Source of the DNA: Sipunculus nudus
Taxonomy: Eukaryota > Annelida > Sipuncula > Golfingiida > Sipunculidae
Direction: 5' to 3'
Length of the DNA: 64,000 bases
NCBI GenBank assembly: GCA_026874595.1
Contig: CM049308.1
Location: 581,001 to 645,000 of the forward strand
Shown: piece after piece, positions 1 through 12,541 of the stretch
Numbering within the stretch: the first letter of the stretch is position 1
How the letters are laid out: every line of letters starts with the position of its first letter
The notes under the pieces: generated by a model
Databases searched by the model: none
The model's input: only the letters and a program-made list of their open reading frames with translations
What the model was told of the DNA's origin: nothing
Translations under genes and position numbers: made by a program

Positions 1-2099
1 TTATCTGCTGGGTCCGACCAAGTGGGCTGAGGTCTGTTTTCGCCTGGTAATCTATGTTATCTGCTGGCATCGACAGAGTGGGTTGAGGTCTGTTTTCGCC
101 TGGTTATCTTAGTTATTTGATAAGATCGATCGAGTAGGCTGAGGTCTGTTTTTGCCTGGTTATCTATGTTATCTGCTGGTATCGACCGAGTGGGCTGAGG
201 TCTGTTTCCGCTTAGTTATCTTAGTTATCTGCTAAGATCGATCGAGTAGGCTAAGGTCTGTTTTCGCCTGGTTATCTTTGTTATCTGCTGGGATCGATCG
301 AGTGGGCTGAGGTCTGTTTTCGCCTAGTTTACTTAATTATCTGCTGGGAACTACCCAGTGGGCTGAGGTCTGTTTTCGCCTGGTATTCTTAGTTATCTGC
401 TGGAACCGACCGAGTGGGTTAAGGTTAGTTTTTGCCTGTTCTCTTAGTTATCTGCTGGGATCGACCGAGTGGGCTGAGGTCTGTTTTCGCCTGGTTATCT
501 TAGTTATCTGGTGGGATCGACCGAGTAGGCTAAGGTCTGTTTTCGCCTGGTAATCTTTGTAATCTGCTGGCATCGACCGAGTTGACTGAGGTCGGTTTTT
601 GCCTGGTTATCTTAGTTATCTGCTGGGACCGACCGAGTAGGCTGAGGTCTGATTTCGCCTGGATATCTTAGTTATCTGCTGGGATCGACCGAGTTGAATG
701 AGGTCTGTTTTCGCCTGGCAATCTTTGTTATCTGCTGGGACCGACCGAGTGGGCTGAGGTCTGTTTTCGCCTGGTAATCTTAGTAATCTGCTAGGATCGA
801 CCGAGTAGGCTGAGGTCTGATTTCGCCTGGATATCTTAGTTTTCTGCTGGGATCGACCGAGTTGACTGAGGTCTGTTTTCGCCTGGTTATCTTAGTTATC
901 TGCTGGTATCGACCGAGTGGGCTGAGGTCTGTTTTCGCCTGGTTATCTTAGTTATCTGCTAAGATCGATCGAGTAGGCTAAGGTCTGTTTTCGCCTGGTT
1001 ATCTTTGTTATCTGCTGGGATCGATCGAGTGGGCTGAGGTCTGTTTTCGCCTAGTTTACTTAATTATCTGCTGGGAACTACCGAGTGGGCTGCGGTCTGT
1101 TTTCGCCTGGTTATCTTAGTTATCTGCTGGGACCGACCGAGTAGGCTGAGGTCTGATTTCGCCTGGATATCTTAGTTATCTGCTGGGATCGACCGAGTTG
1201 AATGAGGTCTGTTTTCGCCTGGCAATCTTTGTTATCTGCTGGGACCGACCGAGTGGGCTGAGGTCTGTTTTCGCCTGGTAATCTTAGTTATCTGCTGGGA
1301 TCGACCGAGTAGGCTGAGGTCTGATTTCGCCTGGATATCTTAGTTTTCTGCTGGGATCGACCGAGTTGACTGAGGTCTGTTTTCGCCTGGTTATCTTAGT
1401 TATCTGCTGGTATCGACCGAGTGGGCTGAGGTCTGTTTTCGCCTGGTTATCTTAGTTATCTGCTAAGATCGATCGAGTAGGCTAAGGTCTGTTTTCCCCT
1501 GGTTATCTTTGTTATCTGCTGGGATCGATCGAGTGGGCTGAGGTCTGTTTTCGCCTAGTTTACTTAATTATCTGCTGGGAACTACCGAGTGGGCTGCGGT
1601 CTGTTTTCGCCTGGTTATCTTAGTTATCTGCTGGGACCGACCGAGTGGGTTAAGGTTAGTTTTCGCCTGTTTTCTTAGTTATCTGCTGGGATCGACCGAG
1701 TGGGATGAGGTCTGTTTACGCCTGGTTATCTTAGTTATCTGCTGGGATCGACCGAGTTGGCTAAGGTCTGTTTTCGCCTGGTTATCTTTGTTATCTGCTG
1801 GGAACGACCGAGTGGGTTGAGGTTAGTTTTCGCCTGGTTATCTTAGTTATCTGCTGGGACCGACCGAGTAGGCTGAGGTCTGATTTCGCCTGGATATCTT
1901 AGTTATCTGCTGGGATCGACCGAGTTGAATGAGGTCTGTTTTCGCCTGGCAATCTTTGTTATCTGCTGGGATCGACCGAGTAGGCTGAGGTCTGATATCG
2001 CCTGGATATCTTAGTTATCTGCTCGGATCGACCAAGTTGACTGACGTCTGTTTTCGCCTGGTTATCTTAGTTATCTGCTGGGACCGACCGAGTGGGCTG

Positions 2100-4900
2100 A
2101 GGTCTGTTTTCGCCTGGTTATCTTAGTTATCTGCTGGGATCGATCGAGTAGGCTAAGGTCTGATTTCGCCTGGATATCTGAGTTATCTGCTGGGATCGAC
2201 CGAGTAGGCTGAGGTCTGATTTCGCCTGGATATCTTAGTTATCTGCTGGGATCGACCAAGTTGACTGACGTCTGTTTTTGCCTGGTTATCTTAGTTATCT
2301 GCTGGGATCGACCGAGTGGGCTGAGGTCTGTTTTTGCCTGGTTATCTTTGTTATCTGCTAAGATCGATCGAGTAGGCTAAGGTCTGATTTCGCCTGGATA
2401 TCTGAGTTATCTGCTGGGATCGACCGAGTAGGCTGAGGTCTGATTTCGCCTGGATATCTTAGTTATCTGCTGGGATCGACCAAGTTGACTGCCGTCTGTT
2501 TTTGCCTGGTTATCTTAGTTCTCTGCTGGGATCGACCGAGTTGGCTGATGTCTGCTTTTGCCTGGTTATCTTTGTTATCTGCTGGGACCGACCGAGTAGG
2601 CTGAGGTCTGATTTCGCCTGGATATCTTAGTTATCTGCTGGGATCGACCGAGTTGAATGAGGTCTGTTTTCGCCTGGCAATCTTTGTTATCTGCTGGGAT
2701 CGACCGAGTGGGCTGAGGTCTGTTTTCGCCTGGTAATCTTAGTTTTCTGCTGGGATCGACCGAGTAGGCTGAGGTCTGATTTCGCCTGGATATCTTAGTT
2801 TTCTGCTGGGATCGACCGAGTTGACTGAGGTCTGTTTTCGCCTGGTAATCTTAGTTATCTGCTGGGATCGACCGAGTAGGCTAAGGTATGTTTTCGCCTG
2901 GTTATCTTAGTTATCTGCTGGGATCGACCGAGTTGACTGAGGTCTGTTTTTTCCTGGTTATCTTTGTTATCTACTGGTATCGACCGAGTGGGCTGAGGTC
3001 TGTTTTCGCCTGGTAATCTTAGTTATCTGCTAAGATCGATCGAGTAGGCTGAGGTCTGTTTTCGCCTGGTTATCTTAGTTCTCTGCTGGGATCGACCGAG
3101 TTGGCTGAGGTCTGTTTTTGCCTGGTTATCTTTGTTATCTACTGGGATCGACCGAGTGGGCTGAGGTCTGTTTTCGCCTGGTAATCTTAGTTATCTGCTA
3201 AGATCGACCGAGTGGCCTGAGGTCTGTTTTTGCCTGGTTATCTTAGTTATCTGCTGGGATCGACCGATTTGGCTGAGGTCTGTTTTCTCCTGGTTATCTT
3301 TGTTATCTGCTAAGATCGATAGAGTAGGCTAAGGTCTGATTTCGCCTGGATATCTGAGTTATCTGCTGGGATCGACCGAGTAGGCTGAGGTCTGATATCG
3401 CCTGGATATCTTAGTTATCTGCTCGGATCGACCAAGTTGACTGACGTCTGTTTTCGCCTGGTTATCTTAGTTATCTGCTGGGACCGACCGAGTGGGCTGA
3501 GGTCTGTTTTCGCCTGGTTATCTTAGTTATCTGCTGGGATCGATCGAGTAGGCTAAGGTCTGATTTCGCCTGGATATCTGAGTTATCTGCTGGGATCGAC
3601 CGAGTAGGCTGAGGTCTGATTTCGCCTGGATATCTTAGTTATCTGCTGGGATCGACCAAGTTGACTGACGTCTGTTTTTGCCTGGTTATCTTAGTTATCT
3701 GCTGGGATCGACCGAGTGGGCTGAGGTCTGTTTTTGCCTGGTTATCTTTGTTATCTGCTAAGATCGATCGAGTAGGCTAAGGTCTGATTTCGCCTGGATA
3801 TCTGAGTTATCTGCTGGGATCGACCGAGTAGGCTGAGGTCTGATTTCGCCTGGATATCTTAGTTATCTGCTGGGATCGACCAAGTTGACTGACGTCTGTT
3901 TTTGCCTGGTTATCTTAGTTCTCTGCTGGGATCGACCGAGTTGGCTGATGTCTGCTTTTGCCTGGTTATCTTTGTTATCTGCTGGGACCGACCGAGTAGG
4001 CTGAGGTCTGATTTCGCCTGGATATCTTAGTTATCTGCTGGGATCGACCGAGTTGAATGAGGTCTGTTTTCGCCTGGCAATCTTTGTTATCTGCTGGGAT
4101 CGACCGAGTGGGCTGAGGTCTGTTTTCGCCTGGTTATCTTAGTTTTCTGCTGGGATCGACCGAGTAGGCTGAGGTCTGATTTCGCCTGGATATCTTAGTT
4201 TTCTGCTGGGATCGACCGAGTTGACTGAGGTCTGTTTTCGCCTGGTAATCTTAGTTATCTGCTGGGATCGACCGAGTAGGCTAAGGTATGTTTTCGCCTG
4301 GTTATCTTAGTTATCTGCTGGGATCGACCGAGTTGACTGAGGTCTGTTTTTTCCTGGTTATCTTTGTTATCTACTGGTATCGACCGAGTGGGCTGAGGTC
4401 TGTTTTCGCCTGGTAATCTTAGTTATCTGCTAAGATCGATCGAGTTGGCTGAGGTCTGTTTTTGCCTGGTTATCTTTGTTATCTACTGGGATCGACCGAG
4501 TGGGCTGAGGTCTGTTTTCGCCTGGTAATCTTAGTTATCTGCTAAGATCGATCGAGTAGGCTGAGGTCTGTTTTCGCCTGGTTATCTTTGATATCTGCTG
4601 GGATCGACCGAGTAGGCTGAGGTCTGTTTTGCCTGGTTATCTTTGTTATCTGCTAAGATCGATAGAGTAGGCTAAGGTCTGATTTCGCCTGGATATCTGA
4701 GTTATCTGCTGGGATCGACCGAGTAGGCTGAGGTCTGATTTCGCCTGGATATCTTAGTTATCTGCTGGGATCGACCAAGTTGACTGACGTCTGTTTTCGC
4801 CTGGTTATCTTAGTTATCTGCTGGGACCGACCGAGTGGGCTGAGGTCTGTTTTTGCCTGGTTATCTTTGTTATCTGTTAAGATCGATCGAGTAGGCTAAG
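2100..4900. repeat. 1,400-bp higher-order repeat (25 monomers)
   Basis: The run from about 2100 to 3300 recurs from about 3500 to 4700, with the same order of variant monomers at an offset of 1,400 bp, exactly 25 x 56. For example the TGATTTCGCCTGGATATCTG variant at 2161 reappears at 3561. A shorter 504-bp period (9 x 56) is seen near 691 and 1195 (GAGTTGAATG). This shows block duplication on top of monomer repetition. Confidence 0.85.
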
Positions 4901-5785
4901 GTCTGATTTCGCCTGGATATCTGAGTTATCTGCTGGGATTGACCGAGTAGGCTGAGGTCTGATTTCGCCTGGATATCTTAGTTATCTGCTGGGATCGACC
5001 AAGTTGACTGACGTCTGTTTTTGCCTGGTTATCTTAGTTCTCTGCTGGGATCGACCGAGTTGGCTGATGTCTGTTTTTGCCTGGTTATCTTTGTTATCTA
5101 CTCGGATCGACCGTGTGGGCTGAGGTCTGTTTTCGCCTGGTAATCTTAGTTATTTGCTAAGATCGATCGAGTAGGCTGAGGTCTGTTTTCGCCTGGTAAT
5201 CTTAGTTATTTGCTAAGATCGGTCGCGTAGGCTGAGGTCTGTTTTCGCCTGGTTATCTTTGTTATCTGCTGGTATCCACCGAGTGGGCTGAGGTCTGTTT
5301 CCGCCTGGGTATCTTAGTTATATGCGAAGATCGATCGAGTAGGCTAAGGTCTGTTTTCGCCTGGTTATCTTTGTTATCTGCTGGGATCGATCGAGTGGGC
5401 TGAGGTCTGTTTTCCCCTAGTTTACTTAATTATCTGCTGGGAACTACCGAGTGGGCTGCGGTCTGTTTTCGCCTGGTTATCTTAGTTATCTGCCGGGACC
5501 GACCGAGTGGGTTAAGGTTAGTTTTCGCCTGTTTTCTTAGTAATCTGCTGGGATCGACCGAGTGGGCTGAGGTCTGTTTACGCCTGGTTATCTTAGTTAT
5601 CTGGTGGGATCGACCGAGTTGGCTGAGGTCTGTTTTCGCCTGGTTATCTTTGTTATCTGCTGGGAACGACCGAGTGGGTTGAGGTTAGTTTTCGCCTGGT
5701 TATCTTAGTTATCCGCTTGGATCGACCGAGTGGCCTGAGGTCTGTTTTTTCCTGGTTATCTTAGTTATCTGCTGGGATCGACCGA

Positions 5786-8700
5786 TTTGGCAGAGGTCTG
5801 TTTTCGCCTGGTTATCTTAGTTATCTGCTGGGACCGACCGAGTGGGCTGAGGTCTTTTTTCGGCCTGGTAATCTTAGTTATCTGCTGGGATCGACCGAGT
5901 AGGTTGAGGTCTGATTTCGCCTGGATATCTTAGTTTTCTGCTGGGATCGACCGAGTTGACTGAGGTCTGTTTTCGCCTGGTTATCTTAGTTTTCTGCTGG
6001 GATCGACCGAGTTGACTGAGGTCTGTTTTCGCCTGGTTATCTTAGTTTTCTGCTGGGATCGACCGAATTGACTGAGGTCTGTTTTCGCCTGGTTATCTTA
6101 GTTTTCTGCTGGGATCGACCGAGTTGACTGAGGTCTGTTTTCGCCTGGTTATCTTAGTTATCTGCTGGGATCGACCGGGTAGGGTGATGTCTTTTTGTGC
6201 CTGGTTATCTTAGTTCTCTGCTGGGATCGACCGAGTTGGCTGAGGTCTGTTTTTGCCTGGTTATCTTTGTTATCTACTGGGATCGACCGAGTGGGCTGAG
6301 GTCTGTTTTGGCCTGGTAATCTTAGTTATCTGCTAAGATCGATCGAGTAGGCTGAGGTCTGTTTTCGCCTGGTTATCTTTGTTATCTGCTGGGATCGACC
6401 GAGTAGGCTGAGGTCTGTTTTCGCCTGGTTATCTTAGTTATCTGCTGGGATCGACCGAGTTGGCTGAGGTCTGTTTTCGCCTGGTTATCTTAGTTATCTG
6501 CTGGGACCGACCGAGTGGGCTGAGGTCTGTTTTTGCCTGGTTATCTTTGTTATCTGCTAAGATCGATCGAGTAGGCTAAGGTCTGATTTCGCCTGGATAT
6601 CTGAGTTATCTGCTGGGATCGACCGAGTAGGCTGAGGTCTGATTTCGCCTGGATATCTTAGTTATCTGCTGGGATCGACCAAGTTGACTGACGTCTGTTT
6701 TCTCCTGGTTATCTTAGTTATCTGCTGGGACCGACCGAGTGGGCTGAGGTCTGTTTTTGCCTGGTTATCTTTGTTATCTGCTAGGATCGATCAAGTAGGC
6801 TAAGGTCTGATTTCGCCTGGATATCCGAGTTATCTGCTGGGATCGACCGAGTAGGCTGAGGTCAGATTTCGCCTGGATATCTTAGTTATCTGCTGGGATC
6901 GACCAAGTTGACTGACGTCTGTTTTTGCCTGGTTATCTTAGTTCTCTGCTGGGATCGACCGAGTTGGCTGATGTCTGTTTTTGCCTGGTTATCTTTGTTA
7001 TCTACTGGGATCGACCGTGTGGGCTGAGGTCTGTTTTCGCCTGGTAATCTTAGTTATTTGCTAAGATCGATCGCGTAGGCTGAGGTCTGTTTTCGCCTGG
7101 TTATCTTTGTTATCTGCTGGTATTAATCGAGTGGGCTGAGGTCTGTTTTCGCCTGGTAATCTTAGTTATTTGCTAAGATCGACCGAGTAGGCTGAGGTCA
7201 GATTTCGCCTGGATATCTTAGTTATCTGCTGGGATCGACCAAGTTGACTGACGTCTGTTTTTGCCTGGTTATCTTAGTTCTCTGCTGGGATCGACCGAGT
7301 TGGCTGAGGTCTGTTTTTGCCTGGTTATCTTTGTTATCTACTGGGATCGACCGTGTGGGCTGAGGTCTGTTTTCGCCTGGTAATCTTAGTTATTTGCTAA
7401 GATCGATCGAGTAGGCTGAGGTCTGTTTTCGCCTGGTAATCTTAGTTATTTGCTAAGATCGATCGAGTAGGCTGAGGTCTGTTTTCGCCTGGTTATCTTT
7501 GTTATCTGCTGGTATTAATCGAGTGGGCTGAGGTCTGTTTTCGCCTGGTAATCTTAGTTATTTGCTTAGATCGATCGAGTAGGCTGAGGTCTGTTTTCGC
7601 CTGGTAATCTTAGTTATTTGCTAAGATCGATCGCGTAGGCTGAGGTCTGTTTTCGCCTGGTTATCTTTGTTATCTGCTGGTATTGACCGAGTGGGCTGAG
7701 GTCTGTTTCCGCCTGGTTATCTTAGTTATCTGCTAAGATCGATCGAGTAGGCTAAGGTCTGTTTTCGCCTGGTTATCTTTGTTATCTGCTGGGATCGATC
7801 GAGTGGGCTGAGGTCTGTTTTCGCCTAGTTTACTTAATTATCTACTGGGAACTACCGAGTGGGCTGCGGTCTGTTTTCGCCTGGTTATCTTAGTTATCTG
7901 CTGGGACCGACCGAGTGGGTTAAGGTTAGTTTTCGCCTGTTATCTTAGTTATCTGCTGGGATCGACCGAGTGGGCGGAGGTCTGTTTACGCCTGGTTATC
8001 TTAGTTATCTGCTGGGAACGACCGAGTGGGTTGAGGTTAGTTTTCGCTTGGTTATCTTAGTTATCCGCTGGGATCGACCGAGTGGCCTGAGGTCTGTTTT
8101 TGCCTGGTTATCTTAGTTATCTGCTGGGATCGACCGATTTGGCTGAGGTCTGTTTTCGCCTGGTTATCTTAGTTATCTGCTGGGACCGACCGAGTGGGTT
8201 GAGGTCTGTTTTCGCCTGGTGATCTTAGTTATCTGCTGGGATCGATCGAGTTGGCTGAGGTCTGTTTTCGCCTGGTTATCTTTGTTATCTGCTGGGTCCG
8301 ACCAAGTGGGTTGAGGTCTGTTTTCGCCTGGTTATCTTAGTTATTTGCTAAGATCGATCGAGTAGGCTGAGGTCTGTTTTCGCCTGGTTATCTTTGTTAT
8401 CTGCTGGTATCGACCGAGTGGGCTGAGGTCTGTTTCCGCTTGGTTATCTTAGTTATCTGCTAAGATCGATCGAGTAGGCTAAGGTCTGTTTTCGCCTGGT
8501 TATCTTAGTTATCTGGTGATATAGACCGAGTTGGCTGAGGTCTGTTTTCGCCTGGTTATCTTTGTTATCTGCTGGAAACGACCGAGTGGGTTGAGGTTAG
8601 TTTTCGCCTGGTTATCTTTGTTATCTGCTAAGATCGATCGAGTAGGCTAAGGTCTGTTTTCGCCTGGTTATCTTAGTTATTTGCTCGGATCGACCAAGTG

Positions 8701-11700
8701 GCCTGAGGTCTGTTTTTCCCTGGTTATCTTAGTTATCTGCTGGGATCGACCGAGTTGGCTGAGGTCTGTTTTCGCCTGGTTATCTTAGTTATCTGCTGGG
8801 ATCGACCGAGTGGGTTAAGGTTAGTTTTCGCCTGTTTTCTTAGTTATCTGCTGGGATCGACCGAGTTGGCTGAGGTCTGTTTTCGCCTGGTTATCTTAGT
8901 TATCTGGTGGGATCGACCGAGTTGGCTGAGGTGTGTTTTCGCCTGGTTATCTTTATTATCGGCTGGGAACGACCGAGTGGGTTGAGGTTAGTTTTCGCCT
9001 GATTATCTTAGTTATCCGCTGGGATCGACCGAGTGGCCTAAGGTCTGTTTTTGCCTGGTTATCTCAGTTATCTGCTCGGATCGGCCGAGTTGGCTGAGGT
9101 CTGTTTTCGCCTGGTTATCTTTGTTATCTGCTGGGAACGACCGAGTGGGTTGAGGTTAGTTTTCGCCTTGTTATCTTAGTTATCCGCTGGGATCGACCGA
9201 GTGGCCTGAGGTCTGTTTTTGCCTGGTTATCTTAGTTATCTGCTGGGATCGACCGATTTGGCAGAGGTCTGTTTTCGCCTGGTTATCTTAGTTATCTGCT
9301 GGGACCGACCGAGTGGGCTGAGGTCTTTTTTCGGCCTGGTAATCTTAGTTATCTGCTGGGATCGACCGAGTAGGTTGAGGTCTGATTTCGCCTGGATATC
9401 TTAGTTTTCTGCTGGGATCGACCGAGTTGACTGAGGTCTGTTTTCGCCTGGTTATCTTAGTTTTCTGCTGGGATCGACCGAGTTGACTGAGGTCTGTTTT
9501 CGCCTGGTTATCTTAGTTTTCTGCTGGGATCGACCGAATTGCTGAGGTCTGTTTTCGCCTGGTTATCTTAGTTTTCTGCTGGGATCGACCGAGTTGACTG
9601 AGGTCTGTTTTCGCCTGGTTATCTTAGTTATCTGCTGGGATCGACCGGGTAGGGTGATGTCTTTTTGTGCCTGGTTATCTTAGTTCTCTGCTGGGATCGA
9701 CCGAGTTGGCTGAGGTCTGTTTTTGCCTGGTTATCTTTGTTATCTACTGGGATCGACCGAGTGGGCTGAGGTCTGTTTTGGCCTGGTAATCTTAGTTATC
9801 TGCTAAGATCGATCGAGTAGGCTGAGGTCTGTTTTCGCCTGGTTATCTTTGTTATCTGCTGGGATCGACCGAGTAGGCTGAGGTCTGTTTTCGCCTGGTT
9901 ATCTTAGTTATCTGCTGGGATCGACCGAGTTTGCTGAGGTCTGTTTTCGCCTGGTTATCTTAGTTATCTGCTGGGACCGACCGAGTGGGCTGAGGTCTGT
10001 TTTTGCCTGGTTATCTTTGTTATCTGCTAAGATCGATCGAGTAGGCTAAGGTCTGATTTCGCCTGGATATCTGAGTTATCTGCTGGGATCGACCGAGTAG
10101 GCTGAGGTCTGATTTCGCCTGGATATCTTAGTTATCTGCTGGGATCGACCAAGTTGACTGACGTCTGTTTTCTCCTGGTTAACTTAGTTATCTGCTGGGA
10201 CCGACCGAGTGGGCTGAGGTCTGTTTTTGCCTGGTTATCTTTGTTATCTGCTAGGATCGATCAAGTAGGCTAAGGTCTGATTTCGCCTGGATATCCGAGT
10301 TATCTGCTGGGATCGACCGAGTAGGCTGAGGTCAGATTTCGCCTGGATATCTTAGTTATCTGCTGGGATCGACCAAGTTGACTGACGTCTGTTTTTGCCT
10401 GGTTATCTTAGTTCTCTGCTGGGATCGACCGAGTTGGCTGATGTCTGTTTTTGCCTGGTTATCTTTGTTATCTACTGGGATCGACCGTGTGGGCTGAGGT
10501 CTGTTTTCGCCTGGTAATCTTAGTTATTTGCTAAGATCGATCGCGTAGGCTGAGGTCTGTTTTCGCCTGGTTATCTTTGTTATCTGCTGGTATTAATCGA
10601 GTGGGCTGAGGTCTGTTTTCGCCTGGTAATCTTAGTTATTTGCTAAGATCGACCGAGTAGGCTGAGGTCAGATTTCGCCTGGATATCTTAGTTATCTGCT
10701 GGGATCGACCAAGTTGACTGACGTCTGTTTTTGCCTGGTTATCTTAGTTCTCTGCTGGGATCGACCGAGTTGGCTGAGGTCTGTTTTTGCCTGGTTATCT
10801 TTGTTATCTACTGGGATCGACCGTGTGGGCTGAGGTCTGTTTTCGCCTGGTAATCTTAGTTATTTGCTAAGATCGATCGAGTAGGCTGAGGTCTGTTTCG
10901 CCTGGTAATCTTAGTTATTTGCTAAGATCGATCGCGTAGGCTGAGGTCTGTTTTCGCCTGGTTATCTTTGTTATCTGCTGGTATTAATCGAGTGGGCTGA
11001 GGTCTGTTTTCGCCTGGTAATCTTAGTTATTTGCTTAGATCGATCGAGTAGGCTGAGGTCTGTTTTCGCCTGGTAATCTTAGTTATTTGCTAAGATCGAT
11101 CGCGTAGGCTGAGGTCTGTTTTCGCCTGGTTATCTTTGTTATCTGCTGGTATTGACCGAGTGGGCTGAGGTCTGTTTCCGCCTGGTTATCTTAGTTATCT
11201 GCTAAGATCGATCGAGTAGGCTAAGGTCTGTTTTCGCCTGGTTATCTTTGTTATCTGCTGGGATCGATCGAGTGGGCTGAGGTCTGTTTTCGCCTAGTTT
11301 ACTTAATTATCTACTGGGAACTACCGAGTGGGCTGCGGTCTGTTTTCGCCTGGTTATCTTAGTTATCTGCTGGGACCGACCGAGTGGGTTAAGGTTAGTT
11401 TTCGCCTGTTATCTTAGTTACCTGCTGGGATCGACCGAGTGGGCGGAGGTCTGTTTACGCCTGTTTATCTTAGTTATCTGCTGGGAACGACCGAGTGGGT
11501 TGAGGTTAGTTTTCGCCTGGTTATCTTAGTTATCCGCTGGGATCGACCGAGTGGCCTGAGGTCTGTTTTTGCCTGGTTATCTTAGTTATCTGCTGGGATC
11601 GACCGATTTGGCTGAGGTCTGTTTTCGCCTGGTTATCTTAGTTATCTGCTGGGACCGACCGAGTGGGTTGAGGTCTGTTTTCGCCTGGTGATCTTAGTTA

Positions 11701-12541
11701 TCTGCTGGGATCGATCGAGTTGGCTGAGGTCTGTTTTCGCCTGGTTATCTTTGTTATCTGCTGGGTCCGACCAAGTGGGTTGAGGTCTGTTTTCGCCTGG
11801 TTATCTTAGTTATTTGCTAAGATCGATCGAGTAGGCTGAGGTCTGTTTTCGCCTGGTTATCTTTGTTATCTGCTGGTATCGACGGAGTGGGCTGAGGTCT
11901 GTTTCCGCTTGGTTATCTTAGTTATCTGCTAAGATCGATCGAGTAGGCTAAGGTCTGTTTTCGCCTGGTTATCTTAGTTATCTGGTGGGATAGACCGAGT
12001 TGGCTGAGGTCTGTTTTCGCCTGGTTATCTTTGTTATCTGCTGGGAACGACCGATTGGGTTGAGGTTAGTTTCGCCTGGTTATCTTTGTTATCTGCTAAG
12101 ATCGATCGAGTAGGCTAAGGTCTGTTTTCGCCTGGTTATCTTAGTTATTTGCTCGGATCGACCAAGTGGCCTGAGGTCTGTTTTTCCCTGGTTATCTTAG
12201 TTATCTGCTGGGATCGACCGAGTTGGCTGAGGTCTGTTTTCGCCTGGTTATCTTAGTTATCTGCTGGGATCGACCGAGTGGGTTAAGGTTAGTTTTCGCC
12301 TGTTTTCTTAGTTATCTGCTGGGATCGACCGAGTTGGCTGAGGTCTGTTTTCGCCTGGTTATCTTAGTTATCTGGTGGGATCGACCGAGTTGGCTGAGGT
12401 GTGTTTTCGCCTGGTTATCTTTATTATCGGCTGGGAACGACCGAGTGGGTTGAGGTTAGTTTTCGCCTGATTATCTTAGTTATCCGCTGGGATCGACCGA
12501 GTGGCTGAGGTCTGTTTTTGCCTGGTTATCTCAGTTATCTG
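5786..12541. repeat. ~3.47-kb higher-order repeat, two copies
   Basis: The rare monomer variant GATTTGGCAGAGG at about 5786 recurs at about 9256. AGGGTGATGTCTTTTTGTGC at 6181 recurs at 9651. The CGCCTAGTTTACTTAATT variant near 7820 recurs near 11290. Offsets are 3,468-3,470 bp, about 62 monomers. Small indels separate the copies, for example a one-base loss near 9540. Confidence 0.85.

Noticed and set aside
8755-8985. 76-codon frame found identically three times in the 56-bp satellite
   Set aside because: Identical because the surrounding block is duplicated; no ATG start and composed entirely of satellite monomers.
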